Source: Brevibacillus brevis
Lineage (GTDB): Bacteria; Bacillota; Bacilli; Brevibacillales; Brevibacillaceae
Assembly (NCBI RefSeq): GCF_022026395.1
Contig: NZ_CP041767.1
Location: 3,008,501-3,072,500, forward strand
DNA: 64,000 nucleotides
Direction of reading: 5' to 3'
Below are positions 53,543 to 64,000 of this stretch, one piece after another. Below the pieces are notes generated by a model. It saw nothing but the letters and a program-made list of their open reading frames with translations, had not been told where the DNA came from and made no database searches. Each line of letters opens with the position of its first letter. Position 1 is the first letter of the stretch. A program made the translations under genes and the position numbers.

Positions 53543-56500
53543 GTGTCAAGTAAAAAGATCGCCAATATATATCCGTTATCTCCCATGCAAGAGGGAATGT
53601 TATTTCATTCCCTCCTGGACGAAGGAACAGAGTCCTATTTCGAACAATTGCGCTTTACCATTAGAGGATTCATCGATCCAGCTATTCTCGAACAAAGCTT
53701 AAACGCGCTGATCGAGCGACACGATATTCTCCGAACTGTCTTTATCCTTGAGAAGGTTCAAAAGCCGCGACAAATTGTCCTTAAGGAAAGAAAGACAAAC
53801 GTTCAGGTGATAGATATCACACACCTCTCTGAAGACGAGCAAGCTGTCTTTTTGGAGGACTTTGCGAAAAGAGAACGTCAGAAAAACTTTGATTTGGCAA
53901 AAGATGTGCTCATTCGTCTCACTCTTGTCCAAACCTCTTCTGACGCATATACACTGATCTGGAGTCACCATCACATTTTGCTAGATGGCTGGTGCATTCC
54001 GATTGTGTTACATGACTTTTTCCAAATCTATCAACAAGTAAAAGAAGAACGACCAGTCAATCTCGGCCAAGTTTATCCGTACAGCCAGTACATTAGCTGG
54101 TTAGGGGAACAGGATGCAGAAGAAGCAAAAGTCAATTGGTCACGGTATTTAAGTGGCTATGAGCCGAGCACATTTATTCAAAAGCAGGGTACCGGAATCA
54201 AATACAAGCAAGCAGAGCTGGTCTTTTCCATTGGTCAGTCGCTGACGAGCGACTTGAATCATATCGCTAGAAAATTGCAAGTAACGGTAAACAATCTCTT
54301 TCGTACAATCTGGGGCCTCATGTTGCAGCGCCAAAGCAATATTGATGACGTTGTATTCGGATCGGTTGTCTCTGGCCGTCCAATCGATATCCCGAACGTA
54401 GACCAGATGGTTGGACTTTTCATCAATACCGTACCTGTCCGTGTTCAGATGAGTGACAATCAAACGTTTTCTGATCTGGTGAAACAAGTACAAGAAGAGT
54501 CGAGTTCGCTGGAAAAATATCATTATCTTTCCCTCGCCGACATTCAAAAAAATCAACAATTGATCGATCATATCATTCTGTTTCAAAACTATCCGATGGG
54601 CGCAGAGCTTTTGGCCCGTCTGAACCAATATAACCAAGAATTCACTCTTACAAATCTGCATGCCTTTGAACAAACCAACTACGACCTAAACATAATGGTC
54701 ACCTCAGACGATACCCTCACTGTTACGTATCTTTACAATGCATCCGTATTTACGGAAGATCAGCTCCAACACCTCAATCAGCAACTCACTACTATCATGA
54801 CGCAAGTGACAAAAACACCGGATATCCTTTTGAAAAATCTAGAAGTGGTCAATTCCGAAGAGAAGCACCTTCAGCTCCATATTTTTAATGATACATATCG
54901 CAATTATCCTGTTGATTATTTGATTCACCAGATTTTTGAAGAGCGTGCAGAGAAACAACCACACCTCATTGCCCTAGTCATGGGAGAGCAAAAGCTTACG
55001 TATCGTGAGCTAAACGAAAAGGCAAATCAACTCGCTACATTTTTACGTGCAAAAGGGGTCGGGCCAGAAAGTATTGTCAGCTTGCTCACAGAACGCTCAG
55101 CGGAAATGATCATTGCCATTCTTGCGATTTTTAAAGCAGGCGGCGCATATTTACCAATCGACCCGGCTCACCCGAAAGAACGCATCGAATACATTTTACA
55201 AGACAGCGGCAGCGTGCTGCTTCTTACCAAAAAACGCTTTTTAGAAACAATTGATTTTGCTGATCGGATCTTTGATCTGGAGGCGGATGAGCTTTATCAG
55301 GGAGCACCGGGTAATCTTGCAAATGTAGCCCAAACGAGTAATCTTGCATACGTCATTTACACATCGGGTTCGACAGGCAAACCGAAAGGCGTCATGATCG
55401 AGCATGCGAGTCTATTGAACCAAATCTTCGCACTGCAAGAGCAATATCCGCTTCAAGAAAAAGATGCGTATTTGTTAAAAACAACCTACACCTTCGACGT
55501 ATCCGTCGCAGAAATCTTCGGTTGGATTCTCGGTAACGGCAGACTGGTGATTCTCGAACCTGGCGCAGAAAAAGAACCTGACAAAATTTGGGAATCCATC
55601 GTTAATTATGACGTAACTCACGTCAATTTTGTTCCATCTATGCTCATTCTTTTTATCGAGTATCTCGAGGGGCGAAAAGAGGCAAACCGACTACGGTACA
55701 TCATGGCTGCCGGGGAAGCAATGCCGAATGATCTTGCGCCAAGAGTATATAAAGTATTGCCAGAAGTGAAAGTGGAGAACATCTATGGTCCGACAGAAGC
55801 TACCATTTATGCTTCCTGCTTCTCACTCACGGCAGACTTGATAGAAAATCCTGTGCCTATTGGAAAGCCTTTGGCCAACTACCAAATGCATATCGTCAAT
55901 CAACATGGGCAGTTACAGCCAATCGGGGTTCCTGGTGAATTATGCATTGCCGGAGCTGGATTGGCGAGGGGTTATCTAAACAATGAAGAGTTAACGAACG
56001 AAAAGTTTGTTCCCCACCCGTTTGAAGCAGGCAAACGCATGTACCGTACGGGCGACCTGGCTCGTTATCGCAAGGATGGAAACATTGAATACCTCGGACG
56101 CATTGACCATCAAGTGAAAATTCGCGGGTTCCGGATTGAGTTAAACGAAATTCGAAGCCGGTTGATCGAAGAAGAATCGATTCGCGATGCAGTGGTAGTG
56201 GCACAAACAGATCATAACCAACAAGCGTATCTATGCGCCTATATTATCGCCGACCAGATGTGGACTGTTGCCTCATTACGTACATTGCTTCGGCAAACCC
56301 TGCCAGATTACATGGTTCCGTCGCATTTCATTCAAATGGAAGAGTTCCCTCTGACCTCGAGTGGCAAAATTGATCGCAAAGCTTTGCCGCTCCCAGAGGG
56401 CAATGTGCAAACAGGCAACGCGTACAGTGCGCCGCGTAATCCGATTGAGGAATTGCTCGCCCGGATTTGGGAGGAGGTTCTCGGTGTATCACAGGTCGGA

Positions 56501-59500
56501 ATCCACGATAACTTTTTCGAATTGGGAGGGCATTCGCTTTTAGCGACACAATTGCTGTCCCGTACATCCAAAGTATTTCAGACCCAGCTTCAGATGCGTG
56601 AGATTTTTACCTATCAGACGGTAGCAGAATTGGCTGAACGTATTCGACTCACTCGTCAAGGTACTGAGCCGATAAAGCAAAGCCCGATACAACCGTTTTC
56701 CTTGGACAGTTCCCAAGAGCTGCCACTGTCTTACGCCCAACAACGTCTATGGTTCCTTGATCGACTGATCCCGAATAGCGCCATGTACAACATTCCGGTC
56801 GGATTCCATCTGCGTGGAGCGGTTGATACGGATGTAATGGAACGTGCTTTGAATGAAATCATCAAACGGCATGAATCCCTTCGAACAACGATTAAGGACA
56901 TAGAAGGACGAGCGGTTCAAGTGATTCATCCACATGTACATTTGTCACTTCCTGTCACTGATCTGCGCGAGATGCCAGCAGCGGAAAAAGACACGATCTG
57001 GATGAGTATGGTGGAAGAAGATGGCGCGACGCCATTTCAGCTGGATCAATGGCCATTGATGCGGGCAGCGTTGATCCGACTGGAGGAACAAGAGTCCGTA
57101 ATCTGGATAAATATGCATCACATCATCTCAGACGGTTGGTCCATGGATGTATTCGTAAACGAGTTAAGCACAATCTATGAGGCATTCGTTAAAGAAGCAG
57201 AAGTACCGCTTGCCGATTTACCCATTCAATATCGGGATTACGCAGTTTGGCAACGAGAGAAATGGCAAGACAATGTATGGGAGCAGCAGCTCAGTTATTG
57301 GAAAAAGAAGCTGGGCCAGAGTGAACCACTTTTGCCACTTCCAACCGATCGTCCACGGACAGTCGTGCAAAGCTATCGCGGTGACAATTATTCTTTCTAC
57401 GTGCCGAGGGAAGTAGGGCAAAAGCTACGCGAGCTTGGACGACAAGAAGGCGCGACTCTGTTCATGACGCTCTTAGCGGCATTTAAGCACTTCATGTACC
57501 GTTATACGCATACCACAGATATTCTGATCGGAACACCTGTTGCGGGACGTAATCGTCAGGAAATCGAAAACCTGATCGGATTCTTTGTCAACATGCTGGT
57601 TCTTCGTACGGACCTGTCGAACGACCCTACATTCGTTGAACTGTTGCGACGTGTTCGTGAGACGGCATTTGATGCTTTTGCCAACCAGGATATTCCTTTT
57701 GAAAAATTGGTGGATGAATTACAAATTGAGCGCAGTCTCAGCTACTCGCCGCTATTCCAGGTACTTTTCTCCGTACAGGGAATGTCAACGGGTGTACGTA
57801 AAGGCGAAACGATATCCATTACCCCTAATGAAGTCAATCTCAACAAGACGACCAAATTTGATCTGACTCTCACCATGATTGAAGACGAGGATCACGGACT
57901 GAAGGGTGTGTTTGAATACAGTACAGATCTATTTGATCGTACGACAATTGAGCGCATGGCAGAGCATTTCTGCAATCTTTTGCAAGCTGTTGCGGCCAAT
58001 CCAGCGCAGAAAATAACGGAAGTTGAACTGTTAGGCGATGGGGAGCGAGATCAGCTACTCGGCGGTTGGAATGATACTGAGGTTGATTATTCCCGCGATC
58101 TTTGCGTGCAAGAACTTGTTGCCCAGATCGCACAAACGTTGCCTGATCAGATTGCGGTTTCAGGTGACCAAGGTGCAATCACCTACGCAGACCTGGATGC
58201 GAAGGCCAATCAACTCGCTCAATTCTTGCAAAAACAAGGGATTGGCTCGGAAGACTTGGTGGGAATTTGCGTGGAGCGTTCCATCGAGATGTTGATCGGT
58301 CAACTCGCGATTCTCAAAGCAGGTGCCGCTTATGTGCCGATGGACCCTGCATACCCCCAAGAACGACTCGCTTTTATGATCAAGAACGCACAGATGTCTA
58401 TGGTCTTAACTCAAGAGCGGTTGGTAGATGCATTACCAGAAGGCGCTGCAACGTTCCTTTGCTTGGATCGAGATTGGCATCTAATGGCTCAGATGAGTTC
58501 GGTTGCGCCAGCGGTTACGACCAAAGCAGAACAGCTCGCCTATGTTATCTATACGTCAGGTTCTACAGGAACGCCAAAGGGAGTAGAGATCGAGCACGGA
58601 TCACTCTTGAATCTAGTCAATTGGCATCAGCGAGCGTACAACGTAAATACTGCAGACCGTGCATCACAAATAGCTGGTACAGCATTTGATGCTTCGGTGT
58701 GGGAGATTTGGCCGTATTTGACAGCGGGTGCTACGATTTGCCTCCCACAGGAAGAGATTCGTCTCGTACCGGAAAAACTGCGTGATTGGATAGTCGAATC
58801 TGGCATTACGATAAGCTTTTTACCAACACCTTTGGCAGAGAGCCTGCTTACGCTGAATTGGCCAGCCGAATCAGCATTGCGCTACATGTTGACGGGTGGT
58901 GATACTTTGCACCAGTACCCGTCTGCGAATGTACCGTTTACGTTGGTAAACCAATATGGCCCAACAGAAAATACCGTCGTTGCTACTGCCGGCATCGTGC
59001 CCGTGCACGGAGAACGAGAAGCGGCTCCTTCCATTGGACGTCCCATTGACAACGTTTCTGTCTATGTGCTCGACGCAAGCAGAAAACCTGTGCCTGTAGG
59101 AGTTGTCGGGGAACTTTACATCGCGGGGAAAAGTTTGGCACGTGGCTATCTGAATCGTCCTGACTTGACGGAAGCCAGTTTTGTACCCAACCCATTCTCT
59201 ACAGATGAAGGGGCACGGATGTACCGCACAGGCGACTTGGTTCGCTATTTGGCAGATGGCAATTTGGAATTTATTGGGCGCGCTGATGATCAAGTGAGCA
59301 TTCGCGGATTCAGGGTTGAGCTAGGGGAAATAGAGTCGGCTTTGTATGCACATGCAGCTGTCTCGGAAGCAGTGGTGATCGTCAGGGAGGATTTGACGCC
59401 CGGTGTGAAACGACTGGTGGCTTATGCTGTGCTTCATGAGGGAGAAGAGGTACAGACGATTGAATTGCGTCAGTCTTTGAAAGATAGACTTCCAGATTAC

Positions 59501-62500
59501 ATGGTGCCTTCTGTCATTATACTGATGGATGCCCTTCCTCTCACTCCAAACGGAAAAGTAGATCGCCGCGCTTTGCCGTTACCTGATACTGTGCGAACTC
59601 AATGGGAAGACGGCTTTGTTGCCCCTCAAACGGAAATTGAGCACAAGCTGGCCGAAATCTGGCAAGGAGTTCTAGGTGTAGAGTCAATCGGGATTCACGA
59701 TAACTTTTTCGAACTGGGCGGTGACTCGATTCTAACCATTCAGATCGTGGCACGTGCCAACCAGGCGGGTATCCGATTTACACCAAAGCACTTGTTTGAC
59801 TCTCAAACATTGGCAGAATTGGCCGCAAGTGTAGATGTTCTTGAGGATGCACCACAAGTGCATAGGGAGCAGGGGATTGTGACAGGCGAATTGCCTCTGA
59901 CACCCATTCAGACATGGTTCTTTGAGCAGGACATTTGCCATGTCAATCACTGGAATCAATCAGTCATGCTTGCTGTTCGTGAAGAAATGGATGCGAGTTT
60001 GTTGGCAAAAGCTTTTGCGGCGATTCTCGCGCACCATGATGCCTTGCGCCTGCGTTTTCGGAACGTCAACGGAAAATGGGAGCAATATCATGATGTCGTT
60101 TCGGATGAGGACGTCTTTCAGATCGTAGATTTGACGACGGCGGTACTTGAGACGGACAAAGAGGAACAAATGCAAGCCATTGCAGACGAGCTACAAGAAA
60201 GTCTGGATATCGAAAAAGGACCATTGCTTCGTGCTGCATACTTCCAATGCGGGGACAAACAGCGTCTGTTCATTGCGATTCATCATCTCGCTGTCGATGG
60301 TGTTTCCTGGCGAATTATTCTGGAAGACTTGCAAACGGCCTATCAACAATTGACAGGGTCGCAACAGCTGCATTTGCCTCAAAAGACGACTTCTTTCAAG
60401 CGATGGGCGGAACAGTTGACACAGTACGCAGAGCAAAGCGTAGTCGACAAATACTGGGCGAATCTGGATACAAGTCATGTACTCAACGTGCCTGTTGACC
60501 ATCCGAATGGAAAGAACACAGAAAGTCTGGCCGTACAAGTAAAGGTAAAACTGGGCGTGGACGAGACACGTGCCTTGTTGCAGGAGGTACCAGCCGCTTA
60601 CCGTACTCAGATTAACGATGTGCTACTCAGTGCTTTGGTCCGAGCCTATAACAACTGGACCGGGCAAAAGACACTTTATGTTTCAGTTGAAGGACACGGG
60701 CGAGAAGAAATCGTCGATGGCGTAGACATTTCCCGAACAGTAGGTTGGTTCACAAGCATGTACCCGGTCTTGCTGGAAATGGAGCCAAAGACACCTTGGG
60801 GTTCCCTGATAAAATCAGTCAAAGAACAATTGCGCTCGATTCCTGACAAAGGGATTGGCTACGGCATTCATCGTTATTTAAGGAAAGACGAACAAACGTT
60901 AAATACCCTGCAAGCTTATCCGCAACCTGAGATTAGCTTCAATTACTTAGGACAATTCGACCAGGATCAAACGACTGATGCTTCCTTGTTCCAGATCATT
61001 CCGAACTGGTCAGCATCCAATCTCAGCAAGGACGAAGCCCGACTCCATAAACTCGATTTCCAGAGTATGGTGGCAGGAGATCAGTTAGAAATGACATGGA
61101 CGTACAGCGGCGATATGTACGAACAACGAACGATTGAAGAGCTTGCTCGTGACTATGTGCAATCATTGCAAGCGATCATTGCCCATTGTCACGCTGAAGA
61201 GGCAGGTGGCTATACACCTTCCGACTTCCCATTGGCGGAGTTGGATCAAAAAAGCCTCGACAAGTTCATCGGGAACAATCGTCTGATCGAGAACATTTAC
61301 ACACTCACACCATTACAAGAAGGGATGCTGTTCCACTCTCTTTATGAGCAAGCAGGCGGAGACTATGTCGTTCAACTGGTCGTGAATTTGGATCACTTGA
61401 ATGTGGCGAAGTTTTCAGAAGCATGGCAAAAAGTGGTCGAGCGACATGCCATCCTCCGAACCTCCTTCTTATGGAGCGGATTAGAGAAACCGCATCAGGT
61501 TGTTCATACAAAAGTAAAAGCACATGTCGAACAACTGGACTGGAGTCACTTACCAAAAGAAAAGCAAGAAGCTCACTTACAAACCTATCTCGAACAAGAT
61601 CGCAAGCTAGGCTTTGATCTCGCTCATCCGCCGTTGATGCGTTGGTCGTTGATTCGACTAGATTCGAAAACCAGTCAGCTCGTTTGGAGCTTTCACCATA
61701 TGTTGTTGGATGGTTGGAGTACACCGATCGTACTTAACGATTGGTTGGCCTATTATCAGGCATCTGTTGATGGTACCAAAGCAGAACTGCCTATCGCTCC
61801 TCCGTTTTCCACTTATATTGCCTGGTTAAAGCAGCAGAGTCTTGAGGCATCAGAGCAGTATTGGCGAAAACATCTGCGTGGCTTCCGTACACCAACTCCT
61901 CTTAGCATGGGGAAACCGGGTGGAAGAGCTGTGCAACAAAAAGAATACGCCGATCAAATGATACTTTTATCGAAGGAAACAACTGCGAGTCTGCAAGCTT
62001 TTGCCCGTAGGCATCAACTGACGATGAATACGCTGGTCCAAGGTGCGTGGGCGTTGATTTTAAGCCGTTACGCAAGTGAGTCGGAAGTAGTATTTGGGAC
62101 AACCAATCTGGGACGTCCTGCAGATTTGCGTGGAGTGGACTCCATGGTGGGTCTGTTTATCAACACCCTGCCTGTTCGCGTGCTTTTCTCAGAACAAATG
62201 ACGGTGGTCGACTGGCTGCAGAACATCCAACAGGAACAGAGTGAGATACGTCAGTACGAGTTCACACCGCTCGTTGACATCCAAAGCTGGAGCGAAGTGC
62301 CGCTCGGACAGGCGTTGTTTGACAGCATACTCGTTTTCGAGAACTACATGTCTGGTGCAAATACAAATGCGAATACAGACATGTCACTAAACACAATCAA
62401 AGCAGTTGAGCAGACGAACTATCCATTGACATTGGTGGCGGCGCCTGGCGAAGAGCTAATGCTCAAACTGATTTATGAGACAAATCGATTCGAGCAGATC

Positions 62501-64000
62501 ACCATGGATAAGGTATTGGCTCAGTTGATCAAAGTATTAGAGTCAATGATGGCTCGGTCTACGGAACATCTCTCTGCCATTTCATTCATCACAGACGAGG
62601 AACGCCACAAGCTGTTAGTGGAATGGAACGCAACGGAAACGGAGTATGCGCGTGATACGGTGATGCACCAGCTATTTGAGGCACAAGTAGTCGCGACACC
62701 GGATGCGGAAGCTTTAATCGTCGGAGAACAAAGACTGACGTACGCGGAGCTGAACCGACGAGCAAATCAGTTGGCTCACTATCTTCGTTCTCAAGGGATC
62801 GGTCCAGAGGTCCTGGTTGCTGTTCTCATGGAACGTACGACCGAGATGATCGTAGCGATGATGGGCATTCTCAAAGCTGGTGGCGCATATGTCCCGATTG
62901 ATCCCGCGTATCCCCAAGAGAGAATCGGCTATACACTGGAAGATTCGCATGCGGCGATCGTGTTGACCCAAGGAAGTCTGCTATCCATGCTGCCTGAGCG
63001 TACAGCAAAAGTGATCTGCTTGGATCGAGACTGGGAAGCTATCGCAGAGCAAAGCGAAGAGAACTTGCCGAATTTAGTGGTACCAACGAACCTTTCGTAT
63101 GTCATTTACACCTCGGGCTCGACTGGTCTGCCCAAAGGGGTAGCGATTCAGCACAGCAGTGTCATTGCCTTCATCGCCTGGGCGAAAACCGTCTTTTCGG
63201 CTGAAGAAATGAGTGGGGTGCTTGCTTCGACTTCTATCTGCTTCGATCTGTCTGTCTATGAAATATTCGTGACCTTAGCCTACGGCGGAAAAGTCATCTT
63301 GGCGGACAACGCTTTGCATTTGCCGAGTCTGCCAGCAGGCAACGAAGTGACATTAATCAATACCGTTCCATCTGCCGCCAAAGAACTGGTGCGGATGAAC
63401 GCGATCCCGTCCACGGTACGAGTGGTCAACCTGGCTGGAGAGCCACTGCCAAACACATTGGCGCAAAGTCTGTACGCGCTGGGGCATGTGGAAAAAGTCT
63501 TCAATCTTTATGGTCCGTCTGAAGATACTACTTACTCCACGTATGTACAGGTCACCAAAGGCGCGACGTCAGAACCGACAATCGGTCGTCCTTTGTCCAA
63601 CACACAAGCGTATATTCTCGATGCCAACCTGCAACCTGTACCACTCGGCTTACCTGGGGAACTGTATCTTGGCGGGGAAGGATTGGCGCGCGGGTATCTG
63701 AACCGCCCAGAGCTGACAGCAGAACGATTCTTGTCCAATCCATTCCACACTGACCCGCATGCGCGGATGTATGGCACCGGTGACTTGGTCCGTTATCTCC
63801 CCAATGGACAAATCGAGTATTTGGGACGGATTGACCATCAGGTGAAGATTCGCGGCTATCGAATCGAGTTGGGAGAGTTGGAGGCTGTCCTTCGCACCCA
63901 TCCGGCTGTCAAGGAAGCCGTGGTGATGGCAAGAGAAGACAAGCTGGGTGACAAGCGTCTGGCGGCGTATGTGACGACAAAAGAGGAAAGCAGCGAAGAG
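53543..64000 (+). CDS. lgrB: Linear gramicidin synthetase subunit B, N-terminal 3486 residues (partial)
   Basis: The frame is open to the right edge. Known lgrB is about 15.5 kb, so about two thirds is present. GTG start with AGGAGGAGA 6 bases upstream. Domains: C1 (1-440, HHILLDG, Pro-Met-Gln-Glu-Gly start of the D-C-L type that follows an E domain); A1 (about 470-960, pocket D,V,A,N,M,A,I,I,Y); T1 Ser998; C2 (about 1050-1480, HHIISDG); A2 (about 1515-2010, pocket D,A,W,F,L,G,Q,V,V, close to the Leu code); T2 Ser2062; E (about 2100-2550, HHLAVDG); C3 (about 2565-3000, HHMLLDG); A3 (about 3030 to the end, pocket D,L,Y,N,N,A,L,T,Y, an Ala-type code). This gives Ala, D-Leu, Ala, as in residues 3-5 of gramicidin. 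Confidence 0.93.
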   Translation, partial: MSSKKIANIYPLSPMQEGMLFHSLLDEGTESYFEQLRFTIRGFIDPAILEQSLNALIERHDILRTVFILEKVQKPRQIVLKERKTNVQVIDITHLSEDEQAVFLEDFAKRERQKNFDLAKDVLIRLTLVQTSSDAYTLIWSHHHILLDGWCIPIVLHDFFQIYQQVKEERPVNLGQVYPYSQYISWLGEQDAEEAKVNWSRYLSGYEPSTFIQKQGTGIKYKQAELVFSIGQSLTSDLNHIARKLQVTVNNLFRTIWGLMLQRQSNIDDVVFGSVVSGRPIDIPNVDQMVGLFINTVPVRVQMSDNQTFSDLVKQVQEESSSLEKYHYLSLADIQKNQQLIDHIILFQNYPMGAELLARLNQYNQEFTLTNLHAFEQTNYDLNIMVTSDDTLTVTYLYNASVFTEDQLQHLNQQLTTIMTQVTKTPDILLKNLEVVNSEEKHLQLHIFNDTYRNYPVDYLIHQIFEERAEKQPHLIALVMGEQKLTYRELNEKANQLATFLRAKGVGPESIVSLLTERSAEMIIAILAIFKAGGAYLPIDPAHPKERIEYILQDSGSVLLLTKKRFLETIDFADRIFDLEADELYQGAPGNLANVAQTSNLAYVIYTSGSTGKPKGVMIEHASLLNQIFALQEQYPLQEKDAYLLKTTYTFDVSVAEIFGWILGNGRLVILEPGAEKEPDKIWESIVNYDVTHVNFVPSMLILFIEYLEGRKEANRLRYIMAAGEAMPNDLAPRVYKVLPEVKVENIYGPTEATIYASCFSLTADLIENPVPIGKPLANYQMHIVNQHGQLQPIGVPGELCIAGAGLARGYLNNEELTNEKFVPHPFEAGKRMYRTGDLARYRKDGNIEYLGRIDHQVKIRGFRIELNEIRSRLIEEESIRDAVVVAQTDHNQQAYLCAYIIADQMWTVASLRTLLRQTLPDYMVPSHFIQMEEFPLTSSGKIDRKALPLPEGNVQTGNAYSAPRNPIEELLARIWEEVLGVSQVGIHDNFFELGGHSLLATQLLSRTSKVFQTQLQMREIFTYQTVAELAERIRLTRQGTEPIKQSPIQPFSLDSSQELPLSYAQQRLWFLDRLIPNSAMYNIPVGFHLRGAVDTDVMERALNEIIKRHESLRTTIKDIEGRAVQVIHPHVHLSLPVTDLREMPAAEKDTIWMSMVEEDGATPFQLDQWPLMRAALIRLEEQESVIWINMHHIISDGWSMDVFVNELSTIYEAFVKEAEVPLADLPIQYRDYAVWQREKWQDNVWEQQLSYWKKKLGQSEPLLPLPTDRPRTVVQSYRGDNYSFYVPREVGQKLRELGRQEGATLFMTLLAAFKHFMYRYTHTTDILIGTPVAGRNRQEIENLIGFFVNMLVLRTDLSNDPTFVELLRRVRETAFDAFANQDIPFEKLVDELQIERSLSYSPLFQVLFSVQGMSTGVRKGETISITPNEVNLNKTTKFDLTLTMIEDEDHGLKGVFEYSTDLFDRTTIERMAEHFCNLLQAVAANPAQKITEVELLGDGERDQLLGGWNDTEVDYSRDLCVQELVAQIAQTLPDQIAVSGDQGAITYADLDAKANQLAQFLQKQGIGSEDLVGICVERSIEMLIGQLAILKAGAAYVPMDPAYPQERLAFMIKNAQMSMVLTQERLVDALPEGAATFLCLDRDWHLMAQMSSVAPAVTTKAEQLAYVIYTSGSTGTPKGVEIEHGSLLNLVNWHQRAYNVNTADRASQIAGTAFDASVWEIWPYLTAGATICLPQEEIRLVPEKLRDWIVESGITISFLPTPLAESLLTLNWPAESALRYMLTGGDTLHQYPSANVPFTLVNQYGPTENTVVATAGIVPVHGEREAAPSIGRPIDNVSVYVLDASRKPVPVGVVGELYIAGKSLARGYLNRPDLTEASFVPNPFSTDEGARMYRTGDLVRYLADGNLEFIGRADDQVSIRGFRVELGEIESALYAHAAVSEAVVIVREDLTPGVKRLVAYAVLHEGEEVQTIELRQSLKDRLPDYMVPSVIILMDALPLTPNGKVDRRALPLPDTVRTQWEDGFVAPQTEIEHKLAEIWQGVLGVESIGIHDNFFELGGDSILTIQIVARANQAGIRFTPKHLFDSQTLAELAASVDVLEDAPQVHREQGIVTGELPLTPIQTWFFEQDICHVNHWNQSVMLAVREEMDASLLAKAFAAILAHHDALRLRFRNVNGKWEQYHDVVSDEDVFQIVDLTTAVLETDKEEQMQAIADELQESLDIEKGPLLRAAYFQCGDKQRLFIAIHHLAVDGVSWRIILEDLQTAYQQLTGSQQLHLPQKTTSFKRWAEQLTQYAEQSVVDKYWANLDTSHVLNVPVDHPNGKNTESLAVQVKVKLGVDETRALLQEVPAAYRTQINDVLLSALVRAYNNWTGQKTLYVSVEGHGREEIVDGVDISRTVGWFTSMYPVLLEMEPKTPWGSLIKSVKEQLRSIPDKGIGYGIHRYLRKDEQTLNTLQAYPQPEISFNYLGQFDQDQTTDASLFQIIPNWSASNLSKDEARLHKLDFQSMVAGDQLEMTWTYSGDMYEQRTIEELARDYVQSLQAIIAHCHAEEAGGYTPSDFPLAELDQKSLDKFIGNNRLIENIYTLTPLQEGMLFHSLYEQAGGDYVVQLVVNLDHLNVAKFSEAWQKVVERHAILRTSFLWSGLEKPHQVVHTKVKAHVEQLDWSHLPKEKQEAHLQTYLEQDRKLGFDLAHPPLMRWSLIRLDSKTSQLVWSFHHMLLDGWSTPIVLNDWLAYYQASVDGTKAELPIAPPFSTYIAWLKQQSLEASEQYWRKHLRGFRTPTPLSMGKPGGRAVQQKEYADQMILLSKETTASLQAFARRHQLTMNTLVQGAWALILSRYASESEVVFGTTNLGRPADLRGVDSMVGLFINTLPVRVLFSEQMTVVDWLQNIQQEQSEIRQYEFTPLVDIQSWSEVPLGQALFDSILVFENYMSGANTNANTDMSLNTIKAVEQTNYPLTLVAAPGEELMLKLIYETNRFEQITMDKVLAQLIKVLESMMARSTEHLSAISFITDEERHKLLVEWNATETEYARDTVMHQLFEAQVVATPDAEALIVGEQRLTYAELNRRANQLAHYLRSQGIGPEVLVAVLMERTTEMIVAMMGILKAGGAYVPIDPAYPQERIGYTLEDSHAAIVLTQGSLLSMLPERTAKVICLDRDWEAIAEQSEENLPNLVVPTNLSYVIYTSGSTGLPKGVAIQHSSVIAFIAWAKTVFSAEEMSGVLASTSICFDLSVYEIFVTLAYGGKVILADNALHLPSLPAGNEVTLINTVPSAAKELVRMNAIPSTVRVVNLAGEPLPNTLAQSLYALGHVEKVFNLYGPSEDTTYSTYVQVTKGATSEPTIGRPLSNTQAYILDANLQPVPLGLPGELYLGGEGLARGYLNRPELTAERFLSNPFHTDPHARMYGTGDLVRYLPNGQIEYLGRIDHQVKIRGYRIELGELEAVLRTHPAVKEAVVMAREDKLGDKRLAAYVTTKEESSEE

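Overview
The window looks like chromosomal DNA of a Gram-positive, spore-former-type Firmicute, most likely Brevibacillus. The clearest sign is the last 17 kb: a two-module peptide synthetase with an N-terminal formyltransferase domain (LgrA architecture, about 2275 residues) followed by the first 10.5 kb of a second synthetase. Domain order and binding-pocket residues fit linear gramicidin biosynthesis, known from Brevibacillus. Strong purine-rich ribosome binding sites, frequent TTG/GTG starts and lipoprotein signals agree with this.

Bases 1-11453 are a tightly packed + strand catabolic and peptide-uptake operon: the end of an amidohydrolase, a crotonase-family enzyme, an acyl-CoA synthetase, an M42 aminopeptidase, a complete five-gene oligopeptide ABC transporter interrupted by a serine hydrolase, and a diaminopimelate epimerase. 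Single genes follow: a RibD/DHFR-like reductase, peptidase T, a methyltransferase and catalase-peroxidase KatG, the last under an inverted repeat.

Bases 17425-20388 encode a secreted protein plus a two-component system. Bases 20545-27956 are a compact class I lantibiotic cluster: a 43-residue precursor (missed by length-based gene calling), a hairpin, then LanB, LanT, LanC and an EpiD-like LanD. The precursor has an epidermin-like leader, five cysteines and a C-terminal S-x-C-C, so the product is predicted to carry nisin-type rings A/B and a C-terminal aminovinyl-cysteine. No LanP or LanFEG is present. The next unit (28044-33621) is a secreted protein, an ABC ATPase, an FtsX-type permease, a response regulator and a kinase behind a BceR-like box. 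It is a plausible immunity or peptide-sensing module.

Bases 33618-37349 hold small accessory genes, including an SdpR/SdpI-type repressor and immunity pair with a CPBP protease but no toxin gene. Bases 37588-44411 look like one operon: an RND efflux pump, its membrane-fusion lipoprotein, a type II thioesterase and an aldo/keto reductase, ended by a strong bidirectional terminator. A two-gene ABC exporter lies on the - strand, and lgrA/lgrB start from the region between. The arrangement links the RND pump and the ABC exporter to gramicidin maturation, export or self-protection. The most interesting novelty candidate is the lantibiotic system with its neighbouring regulation and immunity genes.
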